Source: Synechococcus sp. KORDI-52
GTDB lineage: Bacteria > Cyanobacteriota > Cyanobacteriia > PCC-6307 > Cyanobiaceae
Direction: 5' to 3'
Length of the DNA: 64,000 nt
NCBI RefSeq assembly: GCF_000737595.1
Contig: NZ_CP006271.1
Location: forward strand, 1,736,001 to 1,800,000
The translations under genes were made by a program, and so were the position numbers. Shown piece after piece: positions 26,288 through 36,128 of this stretch. Positions within the stretch are counted from its first letter, which is position 1. The number at the start of each line of letters is the position of its first letter. The notes beneath the pieces were generated by a model, which was not told the DNA's origin, did not search any database, and saw nothing but the letters and a program-made list of their open reading frames with translations.

Positions 26288-27685
26288 ATGACCAAAGTCG
26301 ACAGCCCGAACAGCAGTGAACCGCGGCCGGGGCTCACGATCGAGCTCGAGGCTGTTGACCTGGATCGCGACGGTAAGGGTCTGGCCCGTTGGAACAACTG
26401 GGTGATCGTCGTGCCTGATCTCTTGCCGGGGGAGCGCGCCAAGGTTCAGCTGCAGCAACGCCAGAGATCGCGCTGGTTGAGCCGTCGGGTTGATCAGATC
26501 ACGTTCTCTGCAGATCGTCGCCGTCCTCCCTGCATCCTTGCTGATGACTGCGGTGGCTGCACCCTGCAACGCCTGGATGACCCCGCCCAAACCCGTTGGA
26601 AAGCCCAGCAGATTCAACAGACCATGCAGCGCATTGGGGGGATTGACGTTGCCCCTGCGCCCACGCTTGTTGATGCTGAACGCTGCTTGGGTTATCGCAA
26701 CAGAGCCTTGATTCCGCTGAAGCGGGGCCAAGACGGACGAATGAAGGCCGGCTACTTCCGACCAAAGACCCACAAGATCGTCAACCTGAACCACTGCCCG
26801 GTGCTCGATCCACGCCTGGACGCGTTGGTGGAACCTCTCAAGCAAGACCTGGATGCAGGTGGGTGGCCGGCCGATCATGACCTGCTCGAAGCCCAGGGCC
26901 TGCGCCACCTCGGGCTACGGCTGGCCAGCGCCACCGGAGACGTGTTGATCACGCTGATCAGCAGCCATGCTCAACTTCGAGGCCTTGAGGACCTCGCTCA
27001 TAACTGGGTGCAGCGTTGGCCCGCGGTGAAAGGGGTCTGTCTCAACCTGCAGCCCAAGGCCAACAACCTTGTTCTCGGTCGAACCACCCATTGCCTCGCC
27101 GGTGTTCCAACCATTGAGGAACAGTTCTGCGGCATCAAGCTCTCGCTGAGCAGCACCACCTTTGTTCAGGTGAACACGCCGCAGGCGGAACGGATCGTTC
27201 AGCGGCTCACGGACTGGCTATCGGCTCAGTGCACCGGCGCACGTGTCGTTGACGGCTATTGCGGCGTCGGAACCATTGCCCTTCCCCTGGCCAAGGCCGG
27301 TTTTGATGTTCAGGGTCTGGAACTCAATCCCGACTCGGTGGAGCAGGCCCGGCTGAATGCCATGCACAACGGCCTCTCTTCACGTTGTGCATTTCATGCC
27401 GGGGATGTGGCAGACCTCCTCGCTGCGCATCTGGACGACTGTCAGGCGCTGGTGTTGGATCCACCTCGCCGAGGCCTTGATCGACGCGTGGTGGACAGCA
27501 TCCTTGAGCAGCCTCCGGCCGTTCTGGCCTACCTCAGCTGTGACCCCGCCACACAAGCACGCGATCTCAAAGCACTGCTCGCCCCATCAGGTCCCTACGA
27601 GCTGGAGATGCTCCAGCCCGTGGACTTCTTCCCCCAGACAACGCACCTTGAATCGTTGGCGCTGCTGAAACGGGTCAGCTCCTGA
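26288..27685 (+). CDS. rlmD: 23S rRNA (uracil-5-)-methyltransferase, RlmD/RumA family
   Basis: AdoMet-dependent RNA m5U methyltransferase of the TrmA/RlmD family. The 465-residue protein has an N-terminal TRAM-like domain (residues 14-70), iron-sulphur cysteines C82, C88 and C91 in PCILADDCGGC with a fourth in NHCPVLDP, the AdoMet site VVDGYCGVGTIALPLA, a VLDPPRRGLD motif, and the catalytic cysteine in YLSCDPATQARDL. It could target 23S rRNA U1939 or U747, or tRNA; family members are hard to separate. Start is the ATG at 26288. The end overlaps the converging pheT by 11 bp. Confidence 0.9.
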   Translation: MTKVDSPNSSEPRPGLTIELEAVDLDRDGKGLARWNNWVIVVPDLLPGERAKVQLQQRQRSRWLSRRVDQITFSADRRRPPCILADDCGGCTLQRLDDPAQTRWKAQQIQQTMQRIGGIDVAPAPTLVDAERCLGYRNRALIPLKRGQDGRMKAGYFRPKTHKIVNLNHCPVLDPRLDALVEPLKQDLDAGGWPADHDLLEAQGLRHLGLRLASATGDVLITLISSHAQLRGLEDLAHNWVQRWPAVKGVCLNLQPKANNLVLGRTTHCLAGVPTIEEQFCGIKLSLSSTTFVQVNTPQAERIVQRLTDWLSAQCTGARVVDGYCGVGTIALPLAKAGFDVQGLELNPDSVEQARLNAMHNGLSSRCAFHAGDVADLLAAHLDDCQALVLDPPRRGLDRRVVDSILEQPPAVLAYLSCDPATQARDLKALLAPSGPYELEMLQPVDFFPQTTHLESLALLKRVSS

Positions 27686-30098
27686 GCTCAGCCTGAAACT
27701 GCTTGCTCAAAGCGGCACGCACCTTGTCGTGAACAGGCTGAATTTTGTCGTCGGTGAGGGTTTCGTTCTTGCCGCGGTAGCGCAGACGGAAGGCCTGGCT
27801 CACTTTGTTGTCGCCCAGCTGCTCGCCCTCAAAGCGATCCACCAGTTCCACCTGCTCCAGAAGAGGTTTGCCCGCCTTGCGGATGGCTTGGATCAGATCG
27901 GCAGCTGCACTGGACCGGTCCACGATGACGGCAAGATCCCGCTCGCTGAAAGGCACGGTTGGGTAAGGCTTGAAGAATGGCGTCCAGCGGTTGCTTCGGG
28001 TGGCGGCATCCAGCAGTCGCGCAAGGTCGAGTTCGAACAGATAGGTGGCTTCAGGAAGATCGAGCTCCTCAGCCATGGCGGGGTGAAGCTGACCGAAACA
28101 GCCCAAGGGGCGTCCCTCCAACACCAGGGTGGCGGCCCGACCCGGATGTAGTCGTGCGTCGTCTGTCAGGCGACGGTCAGACAGCTCCAGCTGCAGGGCC
28201 TCCATCACCCTTGTGAGAACGCCACGGGCCTGGAAATAGTCGGGAGCCTGCGGCTTGCCGCTGGTGGCCCAGGTGGAGAGACGTCGATCTCCGCAGATCA
28301 CGCCAGCCAGAATGGCGGTCTGGCTGACGTCCTCCGGGGAGCCGCTATAGGTGTTGCCGATCTCGAAGACGGAGCAACCCCGCTGCGAGGCCTTCAGATT
28401 GCGAACACAGACCTGCAGATGCTCTTCCCAGAGGTTCGTGCGCAGATGGCTTGTGTCGGCCAACAACGGATTGCTGATGGCGATGCGCTGTTCCTGCTCG
28501 GAAGCCGGTACGAGCGACAGGGTGGTGATCTCCTGTAGCCCTGTGGAACAGAACAGCTGCCGCAGTCGCCGTTCGGCCTGCTGGCGCGGTGTGAGGGCAC
28601 CGGGCTCTAGCGGATCCGGCAGGTGGGCCTCAAACCGATCGAAGCCCACAAGACGAGCCACCTCCTCGATCAGATCAACTTCACGCTGGAGGTCTTGCCG
28701 TCTCGATGGCGGTGCAATCACCTGCCATCCCTGCTCATGGGGTGAGAGCTGGCAACCGAGGGCTGTCAGGCAGTTTTCGATGCTGGTGTCATCCAGATTC
28801 TCCGGGCCATCGGCAGCATCGAGGGGACCAAGCAGCTGATGGAGGGCACTCCGCCTCAACAGCACCGGTTCCGCTTCTGCGGGACCGTCACCGCCCACCC
28901 AACGCCCACTTTCAGAGCAGGAAAACTCCTGACTCAACAAGGCCGAAGCACGGGCCGAACAGGGCAGGGTCATTTCCACGGGTAGCCCTTTTTCGAAACG
29001 GCTGCTGGCATCCGTGCGCAATCCCAGGGCCCGGGCCGACTGACGAACCCTCGGAGGAGCAAACAGAGCGGATTCAAGCCAGATGTTCCTGGTGCTGGCG
29101 GTCACCCCACTCTCGAGACTCCCCATCACGCCAGCGACGGCGACAGGCCGGTCATGGCAAGTGACGACCTGCACACGGCTGTCGAGGGTTCGATTCTGAT
29201 CATCCAGACCCACAAAGGTTTCCCCATCGCGAGCGGAACGGACCGCAAAACTCTTGGCGTCCACCGGTTGCCCGGTCAGTTGTTCCAGCGCATCGGCATC
29301 AAAGGCGTGGAGGGGCTGCCCCTGTTCCAGCATCACCAGATTGGTGACGTCAACCACAGCATTGACGCTGTTCACGCCACCACGCTCAAGGCGCTGCTGC
29401 AACCAGGTTGGTGAGGGCTTGGAGCCGTCCACACCCTCGATCTTGGTGATCGAATAGAAGCAGCCGTCCAGTTCTGTGTTCAGCGGAGTGGTGCTGGGAT
29501 GCATATCCAGCTCGGGCAGGCTCAAGCTGCCACCGGTCAGGGCCGCCACCTCGCGAGCGATACCCACCATCGAGAGGCCGTCGGGGCGATTGGCGGTGAT
29601 GGCCAGCTCCAGAACGGTGTCGTCGAGTCCCAACAGCGGGGCCACAGGCGACCCGTTGGGCGACAAGGCTTCATCAAGCTCATCCAAGATGGCGATGCCG
29701 TCGGATTGCTCCGTCAGGCCCAGCTCGGTCAGGGAGCAGATCATTCCGTTGCTGGCAACACCCCGCAATTCACCGGCTTTGATTGTCAAACCAACGGCGG
29801 GGAGGGTGGCTCCGACCATGGCCACCGGCACATGGATGCCGGCACGCACGTTGCTGGCACCGCAGACGATCTGGATGGGGTCCTGAGCTCCAACATCCAC
29901 GCTGCAGACGCTGAGCTTGTCGGCGTTGGGGTGTTTCTCCCGTTCCAGCACATGGCCGACCACCACGCCCTGGGCCCGGGCGCTGAGGTCATCAACGTCG
30001 TCCACCTCAAAGCCCGCCATCGAAAGACGCTCGGAGAGATCGTCCACGGACTCATTCACCTGGACCAGCTGCTTCAGCCAGGAGATGGATACCCGCAT
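27675..30098 (-). CDS. pheT: Phenylalanyl-tRNA synthetase beta subunit
   Basis: Beta subunit of the alpha2-beta2 PheRS that charges tRNA-Phe. At 807 residues it is full length. It has the N-terminal tRNA-binding (OB) domain near residues 40-150 (VVGHVLEREKHPNADKLSVC), a B3/4 domain involved in editing (YSITKIEGVDG onward), a B5 domain, a catalytic-core-like domain, and the C-terminal ferredoxin-fold anticodon-binding domain (PTVPFSERDLAVIVD to the end). The alpha subunit pheS is not in this window. It diverges from rpmG across about 127 bp. Confidence 0.97.
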   Translation of the reverse strand: MRVSISWLKQLVQVNESVDDLSERLSMAGFEVDDVDDLSARAQGVVVGHVLEREKHPNADKLSVCSVDVGAQDPIQIVCGASNVRAGIHVPVAMVGATLPAVGLTIKAGELRGVASNGMICSLTELGLTEQSDGIAILDELDEALSPNGSPVAPLLGLDDTVLELAITANRPDGLSMVGIAREVAALTGGSLSLPELDMHPSTTPLNTELDGCFYSITKIEGVDGSKPSPTWLQQRLERGGVNSVNAVVDVTNLVMLEQGQPLHAFDADALEQLTGQPVDAKSFAVRSARDGETFVGLDDQNRTLDSRVQVVTCHDRPVAVAGVMGSLESGVTASTRNIWLESALFAPPRVRQSARALGLRTDASSRFEKGLPVEMTLPCSARASALLSQEFSCSESGRWVGGDGPAEAEPVLLRRSALHQLLGPLDAADGPENLDDTSIENCLTALGCQLSPHEQGWQVIAPPSRRQDLQREVDLIEEVARLVGFDRFEAHLPDPLEPGALTPRQQAERRLRQLFCSTGLQEITTLSLVPASEQEQRIAISNPLLADTSHLRTNLWEEHLQVCVRNLKASQRGCSVFEIGNTYSGSPEDVSQTAILAGVICGDRRLSTWATSGKPQAPDYFQARGVLTRVMEALQLELSDRRLTDDARLHPGRAATLVLEGRPLGCFGQLHPAMAEELDLPEATYLFELDLARLLDAATRSNRWTPFFKPYPTVPFSERDLAVIVDRSSAAADLIQAIRKAGKPLLEQVELVDRFEGEQLGDNKVSQAFRLRYRGKNETLTDDKIQPVHDKVRAALSKQFQAELRS

Positions 30099-30225
30099 CG
30101 GATCTAAGCCAGACAGCGCGCGATCTTAGGAAGTCCCCTCTGGGAGAGCTGCTCTGAACCTGTCGGGTCAGGGGGTAAGCTCGATGTTTGTCAATTCGCT
30201 TCGCACCTGCGGCGCAACGTCCTTT

Positions 30226-30420
30226 ATGGCCAAGAACAAGGGCGTCCGGATCGTGATCACTCTTGAGTGCACCGAATGCCGGTCCAATCCCGCCAAGCGT
30301 TCACCCGGCGTGTCTCGCTACACGACGGAAAAGAACCGCCGGAACACCACCGAACGGCTGGAGATCAAAAAGTTCTGTCCCCACTGCAACAAGTCCACGC
30401 TCCACAAGGAGATCAAGTGA
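30226..30420 (+). CDS. rpmG: 50S ribosomal protein L33
   Basis: A 64-residue L33 of the zinc-binding type, with cysteine pairs CTEC and CPHC that would hold one zinc. The core ITLECTEC and the ending [15 protein letters not shown] are diagnostic. The start is the ATG of MAKNKGVR; an in-frame start further upstream adds an unlikely extension. It is followed by rpsR after 38 bp, the common rpmG-rpsR order of cyanobacteria. Confidence 0.96.
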   Translation: MAKNKGVRIVITLECTECRSNPAKRSPGVSRYTTEKNRRNTTERLEIKKFCPHCNKSTLHKEIK

Positions 30421-30458
30421 CCTTGCAGGTCCGTTTTTCCTCCATCCGTTCCTGAGTC

Positions 30459-30680
30459 ATGTCCAGCTCCTTCTTCAAGAAGCGTCTCTCGCCGATCAAG
30501 CCCGGTGATCCCATCGATTACAAGGATGTGGATCTTCTCAAGAAGTTCATCACCGAACGCGGCAAGATCCTTCCCCGTCGTCTCACAGGCCTCACCGCCA
30601 AGCAGCAGCGCGATCTCACCAACGCCGTCAAGCGTGCCCGCATCGTTGCTCTTCTGCCGTTCGTGAACCCCGAAGGTTGA
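30459..30680 (+). CDS. rpsR: 30S ribosomal protein S18
   Basis: A 73-residue S18. Family features include the start with [20 protein letters not shown], the core [20 protein letters not shown] and [22 protein letters not shown]. Part of the rpmG-rpsR-RNB nuclease transcription unit (10 bp to the next start). Confidence 0.97.
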
Positions 30681-30690
30681 TCCTCCGGCG

Positions 30691-32721
30691 TTGAACAATT
30701 CCGTCCAACCCGGAGATACCGTCGCGGTTGTTCTCAAGGGTTCTCCTCTTCTCGGCCGTCTTCTGTCCATCAAGGGCAGCAAGGCGGTTCTTTCTTTTGG
30801 TGGTCAACGTCGTGACCAGGGCCTTCCCCTGCGCGACCTGATTGCCATTGATCCCGAGCATCGCTTCGTTAACAGTGACCTTCCTGCACCTGAGCAGGTG
30901 CAGGACAGCGCTCCATCAGCACGGGCCGTCGTGGAGGCTTGGCAGCTGCTGGAAACGGATCAACCGGGGGGATTGACTCGACTGAGCCTCTGCGAGCTGG
31001 GCGAGTTGGTGTTGACCCCGTTCAACCTCGCTGGGTTGGCAGCGCTGTGGGCCTGGCTGCATAGCAACCAACAGTTGTTCCGCTGGCGTCGTGACCGTTT
31101 GATCCAGCCACTCCCCCGCGAGGAGAGGGCCAGCCTGCGGCGCCAACGCCGAGCTGAGCGGCAGGAGCAACAGCATGAACGACGACAGCTCGCCTTACTG
31201 CGGGCTGAGCGAGCCCTCAACGACGATGAACGCCTGGAGCTGGACCCTGTTTGGGACGAGCGCTTCAGCCACTGGATTCAGTTGCTGAAAGACAATCCAG
31301 CTGCGGTGGGTTCCGACCTTGATCTCCAGCAGTGGTCGACAGCGTTGTCGATGGGATCGGATGCCGCCGATCTAAGGCAGTGGTTGATCGTGCGTGGGTT
31401 GCTCGATCCCAATGAGCCCATTTGCTTGAGGGGCAGCGTCTGGTCTCGTCGTTTTGCCTCTGATCTGGTGGAGGAAGCGAATCGTCTTGTTGCTCTTTCG
31501 AATGAAGAGCTGCCTGGGGATGAGCAGCGCATCGACCTCACTCACCTGACCACCTACAGCCTGGACGATGCGGGCACCCGAGAAATTGATGACGCGCTCT
31601 CGCTGGAGCGTCGTGATGGCATGGATTGGATCTGGATCCACATCGCTGATCCAAACCGTCTGATCGACATTGACTCCCCCCTTGATCAGGAAGCTAGACG
31701 TCGGGCTACCAGTTTGTATCTGGCGGAAGGTGTGATGCCCATGCTCCCTCTGGAGCTGGCGGCTGGCCCCCTGAGCCTGCGGGCAGGGCATCGCTGTGCA
31801 GCCCTGAGTGTGGCCGTTCGCCTCGATGACGATGGTGCTGTGGCGGAACAACGGATTGCTCGCAGCTGGATCCGACCTCGCTATGGCCTCACGTACGGCG
31901 ATGGCGACGAGCTGATCGAACTGGCTCCCCCAGGGGATGAGGCCTTGTCGGATCTCTCGGGACTCTTGATGTTGCGCATGCGCTGGCGCCGCTCCAAAGG
32001 AGCCGTGATGTTTGACCGGCCTGAAGGACGCTTCCGCCGCAGCGATGGGGCCTTGACACTGCAGGTGATTGACCCGTCACCCTCCCGCCTGATGGTGAGT
32101 GAAGCGATGTTGCTGATGGGGGCTGTTGTGGCCAGCTTTGGGCAAAAGCACAGCCTGCCGTTGCCCTTCCGCAGTCAGCCTGCGGCGGAGCTTCCCTCCA
32201 GCGATGAACTCGATCGAATCCCCGAGGGACCAGCCCGTGATGCGGCGATCAAGCGCTGCCTGAGCCGTGGCGTGCAAGGCACGCGGGCCCTGCCCCATTT
32301 CAGTCTTGGCCTTGAGGCTTATGTGCAGGCAACGTCACCGATTCGACGCTATGCCGATCTCATCGCCCACCGGCAGATCATTGCCCAGCTGTCTGCTCTT
32401 GCACCGATGGATGAAGAGCGTCTTGGGGAGGTTATTGACGATCTCGATGATCCATTGCGCCAATCCATTCAAATCAGCCGAGAGGATCAGCGTCACTGGC
32501 AGCAGGTGTGGTTCGCCGAGCATCAGAGCACCGTCTGGACGGCCGTGTTCCTGCGCTGGTTGCGCCCGCAAGATCGCTTGGCCTTGGTTCATGTGAGCGA
32601 CCTGGCCATGGATCTGGTGGGTTGTGTTTCTGCAGACGACCCTGCCCCTGGCGACGTTCTTGAACTCAAGGTGGGTCGTGCTGACCCGGTACGCGGTGAG
32701 CTTCAGCTTCAGTTGGCTTGA
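30691..32721 (+). CDS. RNase II/R family 3'-5' exoribonuclease (RNB domain)
   Basis: A 676-residue processive exoribonuclease that degrades or trims RNA. The RNB active site is intact: SLDDAGTREIDDALSLE (about residues 290-306) holds the metal-binding aspartates, and the later ATSPIRRYADLIAHRQI motif has the RNA-contacting arginines. The N-terminal part is an OB-like domain and a helical segment rich in Arg/Gln; a short S1-like C-terminus follows. The start is a TTG 10 bp after rpsR. Its last 13 bp overlap the converging FAD oxidoreductase gene. A second, catalytically altered RNB protein lies at 53753-56074. Confidence 0.9.
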   Translation: MNNSVQPGDTVAVVLKGSPLLGRLLSIKGSKAVLSFGGQRRDQGLPLRDLIAIDPEHRFVNSDLPAPEQVQDSAPSARAVVEAWQLLETDQPGGLTRLSLCELGELVLTPFNLAGLAALWAWLHSNQQLFRWRRDRLIQPLPREERASLRRQRRAERQEQQHERRQLALLRAERALNDDERLELDPVWDERFSHWIQLLKDNPAAVGSDLDLQQWSTALSMGSDAADLRQWLIVRGLLDPNEPICLRGSVWSRRFASDLVEEANRLVALSNEELPGDEQRIDLTHLTTYSLDDAGTREIDDALSLERRDGMDWIWIHIADPNRLIDIDSPLDQEARRRATSLYLAEGVMPMLPLELAAGPLSLRAGHRCAALSVAVRLDDDGAVAEQRIARSWIRPRYGLTYGDGDELIELAPPGDEALSDLSGLLMLRMRWRRSKGAVMFDRPEGRFRRSDGALTLQVIDPSPSRLMVSEAMLLMGAVVASFGQKHSLPLPFRSQPAAELPSSDELDRIPEGPARDAAIKRCLSRGVQGTRALPHFSLGLEAYVQATSPIRRYADLIAHRQIIAQLSALAPMDEERLGEVIDDLDDPLRQSIQISREDQRHWQQVWFAEHQSTVWTAVFLRWLRPQDRLALVHVSDLAMDLVGCVSADDPAPGDVLELKVGRADPVRGELQLQLA

Positions 32722-34496
32722 TCCAGAACCCCGGTGATCCGCACCCAGGGACCCCATGGGTTGCGCACGCCGCGCAGGCTCACTCTTTGGCCGGCGTGAT
32801 CCGAAGCGGAGAGCCAGCGGTGAATGGCGGCTTCCAGGGTGATCAGAGGCCAGATCCCTTCAGGGGTCTGCAACTGGTACCCCTCCTGGAGGTTGCCTGT
32901 GAGCACGCCACTGAGACCGACCTCATGGAACTGGTGTGGCGCCTGGTTCATGCCAGGGGGCATCAGCATGGTGGTCCCAGAGCCTGAAAGGCAGCCCATG
33001 GCGTCTAGGTGTTCAGGATGAGCCAAGCCCTGCTCCTGTGCCTTGACCCAGTGCGGATGCCAGTGCGGCCAGTCCCAAATCGGGAGGACTGCTGCAGGGG
33101 CCTGGGGCTCGTGGATCAGGGCTGACTGGATCGCCTCAATTGAAAGATCGCCAAGGTCACAGCCCTGGCGAACGGCCATGGCCGCCGCCAGACCCGCCAC
33201 CTGGCCAAGATTGAGGATCAAAGGCTGCAACCGCGTGGCCCCGTTGGCCATGTGGCTGACGCTGAAGCCTTTCTCCGCCATCACAAGGTTGGAGATGGAC
33301 TCTGAGATCAGGGCATCGAAGGGGATGCAGAAGGGTGTACCGGTCCAACGCCCTCCCCAGCGCACACTTTTCGGCGCGAGGGGCCAGTCCTCACCGGGGT
33401 AGTGATGGTCATTGGCGTAGGTGCCCACCGCGATGCTGGTGCAGCGTCCGGAGGCATCAGTCGGGAGCGGTCCCCGCAGAGCTCCCGTGGAGATCGGCAA
33501 GAGGTCGTTTTCCGTGACCGTTGTGCGACCCATCAGCCGCCGACTTTCGCGCCAGTACGGCATCAACGCCAGGCTGGGATCTGCTCCCGGGAAGGCCTCT
33601 CCGGCCGTGATCCAACCATCGCTGCATTCCTCCAGCGCCGCCAGGAAATCTTTGCTGTGTCGCTGCATCTCCTGGGCCAGCTCCGCACGAACCTCGACAT
33701 CAGCGCTGAGACATCGATCGAGGCCGTTGTGCCAGTCGTTGCCCTCGAGGGGCCAGTTCAGCATGACCAGGCCCCTGGGGAGACGGCCATAGGTGATGGT
33801 TTTCTCGAGGCCGAAGCTGGCGGTGCTCCGGTCAAAGGGAAAGCGCGGGATCGCACTGGCTCGGTTCGGAGCGAGTTCTCCATGCAGTTGCCCCATCACC
33901 ACCCAGGTGGGTGACTGAGTGGGTTGCTGCTGAAAGAACGCTTCGCTTTCGAGCCGTGACTGATCAGGGGCGCTGGGTTCATCCCACATCTCCTTGGCTT
34001 CCCAACCCCAGCGGAAGGCAGCTAACGAGAAGGCAAGCAGATCACCCAGGTCGCTTCCGTCAACAAAAACGTCAGCCACAAAGGTCTCAACGCCTTCAGC
34101 GCTCTGGATTTCAACAGAAGTAATGCGTCCCTGCTGACTGCGGACCTGTTCCAGCCTGCAGTGGGAACGCCACTCCAGCTTTGCTTCCTCCGCCACCCAG
34201 CGTTGCAGGATCCGTTCAGCCGTTTGCGGCCTGTATCCGAAGCAGCTCACCCAGTTGTGGTCGAGCCCGCTGGGCTCCTCCATCTCCAGCTCCCGCAGAA
34301 AGGCACCCCAGAGCCCGGTCTGCCAACAGGTCAATTCATGGCCATCCGGCGCACAGACACCCGCCGAACTCACCATGCCCCCCAGCCAGGGGCCCGGGGT
34401 TAACAGCGTGGTGTCCGCCCCTGACCTGGCGCTCTGCAGGGCAGCGGCGACACCGCCACAACCTCCGCCCCAAACCACCACGTCGCGCTTGGTCAT
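32709..34496 (-). CDS. FAD-dependent oxidoreductase (FAD_oxidored type)
   Basis: A 595-residue flavoprotein with a GxGxxG-type dinucleotide fold at its start (VVVWGGGCGGVAAALQSAR) and the typical early GPWLGGMVSSAGVCAPDG block. Later come VADVFVDGSDLGDLLAF and a C-terminal FAD segment (LVMAEKGFSVSHMANGATRLQ, then LGQVAGLAAAMAV). This matches the FAD-dependent oxidoreductase family that includes xanthan lyase-like annotations, for which substrates are mostly unknown. Single gene, converging with the RNB nuclease and diverging from metG. Confidence 0.83.
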   Translation of the reverse strand: MTKRDVVVWGGGCGGVAAALQSARSGADTTLLTPGPWLGGMVSSAGVCAPDGHELTCWQTGLWGAFLRELEMEEPSGLDHNWVSCFGYRPQTAERILQRWVAEEAKLEWRSHCRLEQVRSQQGRITSVEIQSAEGVETFVADVFVDGSDLGDLLAFSLAAFRWGWEAKEMWDEPSAPDQSRLESEAFFQQQPTQSPTWVVMGQLHGELAPNRASAIPRFPFDRSTASFGLEKTITYGRLPRGLVMLNWPLEGNDWHNGLDRCLSADVEVRAELAQEMQRHSKDFLAALEECSDGWITAGEAFPGADPSLALMPYWRESRRLMGRTTVTENDLLPISTGALRGPLPTDASGRCTSIAVGTYANDHHYPGEDWPLAPKSVRWGGRWTGTPFCIPFDALISESISNLVMAEKGFSVSHMANGATRLQPLILNLGQVAGLAAAMAVRQGCDLGDLSIEAIQSALIHEPQAPAAVLPIWDWPHWHPHWVKAQEQGLAHPEHLDAMGCLSGSGTTMLMPPGMNQAPHQFHEVGLSGVLTGNLQEGYQLQTPEGIWPLITLEAAIHRWLSASDHAGQRVSLRGVRNPWGPWVRITGVLDQAN

Positions 34497-34583
34497 GAAT
34501 GTAGGGAATCAGGTGAGGTTCTCGACGGCCTTGATCGTTAGAGTCTGGCGTCGCTGCGGTGCAGCGGAGTTCCAATTTTTCCG

Positions 34584-36128
34584 ATGCATTACACCCTCAC
34601 GACTCCGCTCTACTACGTCAACGCCCGGCCTCACCTTGGAAGCACTTACACGACGCTGGCCTGTGATGCCCTGGCGCGGTTCGAACGCCTCTGCCGTAAG
34701 GAGGTGACCTTCGTCACCGGTGTTGATGAGCACGGTCAGAAGATTCAACGTACGGCTGAACGGCAGCAACTCAGTCCTCAGGACCACTGTGATCGTGTCA
34801 GCAGCCGCTACCGCGACCTCTGGAAGCAGTGGGGAATTTCAGACGATCGCTTCGTGCGGACGACCAATCCGAGGCACCTGAAGCTTGTCGAGCAGTTCTA
34901 TGAACGGGTGAAGGCATCAGGCGACATCGTTGTCGGCAAACAGACCGGCTGGTATTGCGTTGATTGCGAGGAATACAAGGACGACCCGGCCGAAGCTGAG
35001 TCACCCTCCTGTTCAATCCACCGCAAGCCTCTCGAATGGCGCGATGAGGAGAACCTGTTCTTTCGTCTGTCCCGCTATCAATCCGCCATAGAGGAGTTGG
35101 TGGCTCGGGATGACTTCATCGCCCCTGCCAGCAGACGACAGGAAGTGCGCAATTTCGTCGCCCAAGGTCTGCGCGACTTCTCCATTTCACGGGTGAATGT
35201 GTCCTGGGGGCTTCCAGTCCCAGACCATCCCGGTCACACCTTCTACGTCTGGTTTGATGCCCTGCTGGGCTATCTCACAGCGCTTCTTGATGACGGCGAA
35301 GCGGTATCACTTGATCGACTTGCCTCCTGCGGTTGGCCCGCCTCCGTGCACGTGATCGGCAAGGACATCCTTCGCTTCCATGCAGTGTTCTGGCCTGCCA
35401 TGTGCATGTCTGCCGGACTGCCGGTGCCGCAAAAGGTTTTCGGCCACGGCTTTCTCACCCGTGAGGGCCAGAAGATGGGCAAATCCCTCGGCAATGTGCT
35501 GGACCCGGAACTGTTGCTGGAGCGATGCGGCACCGATGCCGTTCGTTGGTATCTCCTGCGCGACATCCAATTCGGAGACGACGGTGATTTTCAACAACAA
35601 CGCTTCGTGGATCTGGTGAACAACGACCTGGCCAACACCATTGGCAACCTGCTGAATCGCACCTCGTCGATGGCCCGCAAGTGGTTTGATCAGGGCGTTC
35701 CGCCAGCAGGAGATGCCTCAAGTGCTGACCATCCCCTGGCACGCAAAGCCGCGGAAACCGTCAGCACGGTGATGGAGGCGATGCCGCAGCTCGCGTTCAA
35801 GACCGCGGCCGAGTCGATCCTTCAGTTGGCGATTGCCGCGAATGGCCATTTGAACGACACCGCTCCCTGGAGTCGCATGAAGGAACCCGGGCAGGAAGCA
35901 GCCGTGGCCGAAGATTTGTTTGCCGTACTGGAAACCACCCGCATGGTTGGACTCCTGCTTGCCCCGTTGCTGCCCGACCTCAGCGATCGGATCCTGTCCC
36001 AACTTGGAGAAAGCTTGGATCCAGACAACTGGTCGAAACAGCTGAATTGGGGCAGGCTGAGCAGCGGTTCTGCGCTGCCGAAGCCAACACCGGTGATGCA
36101 GCGGTTGGAACTGGATGAACCGCTCTGA
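34584..36128 (+). CDS. metG: Methionyl-tRNA synthetase
   Basis: Class I synthetase charging initiator and elongator tRNA-Met. The 514-residue length fits the short form without the C-terminal EMAP-like domain. The HIGH-type motif is HLGS at residues 17-20 and the KMSKS-type motif is KMGKS in TREGQKMGKSLGN. The connective-peptide cysteines CVDCEEY and CSIH look like one zinc knuckle. The 3' end overlaps the lptC start by 14 bp. The related fmt lies near the right end of the window. Confidence 0.97.
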   Translation: MHYTLTTPLYYVNARPHLGSTYTTLACDALARFERLCRKEVTFVTGVDEHGQKIQRTAERQQLSPQDHCDRVSSRYRDLWKQWGISDDRFVRTTNPRHLKLVEQFYERVKASGDIVVGKQTGWYCVDCEEYKDDPAEAESPSCSIHRKPLEWRDEENLFFRLSRYQSAIEELVARDDFIAPASRRQEVRNFVAQGLRDFSISRVNVSWGLPVPDHPGHTFYVWFDALLGYLTALLDDGEAVSLDRLASCGWPASVHVIGKDILRFHAVFWPAMCMSAGLPVPQKVFGHGFLTREGQKMGKSLGNVLDPELLLERCGTDAVRWYLLRDIQFGDDGDFQQQRFVDLVNNDLANTIGNLLNRTSSMARKWFDQGVPPAGDASSADHPLARKAAETVSTVMEAMPQLAFKTAAESILQLAIAANGHLNDTAPWSRMKEPGQEAAVAEDLFAVLETTRMVGLLLAPLLPDLSDRILSQLGESLDPDNWSKQLNWGRLSSGSALPKPTPVMQRLELDEPL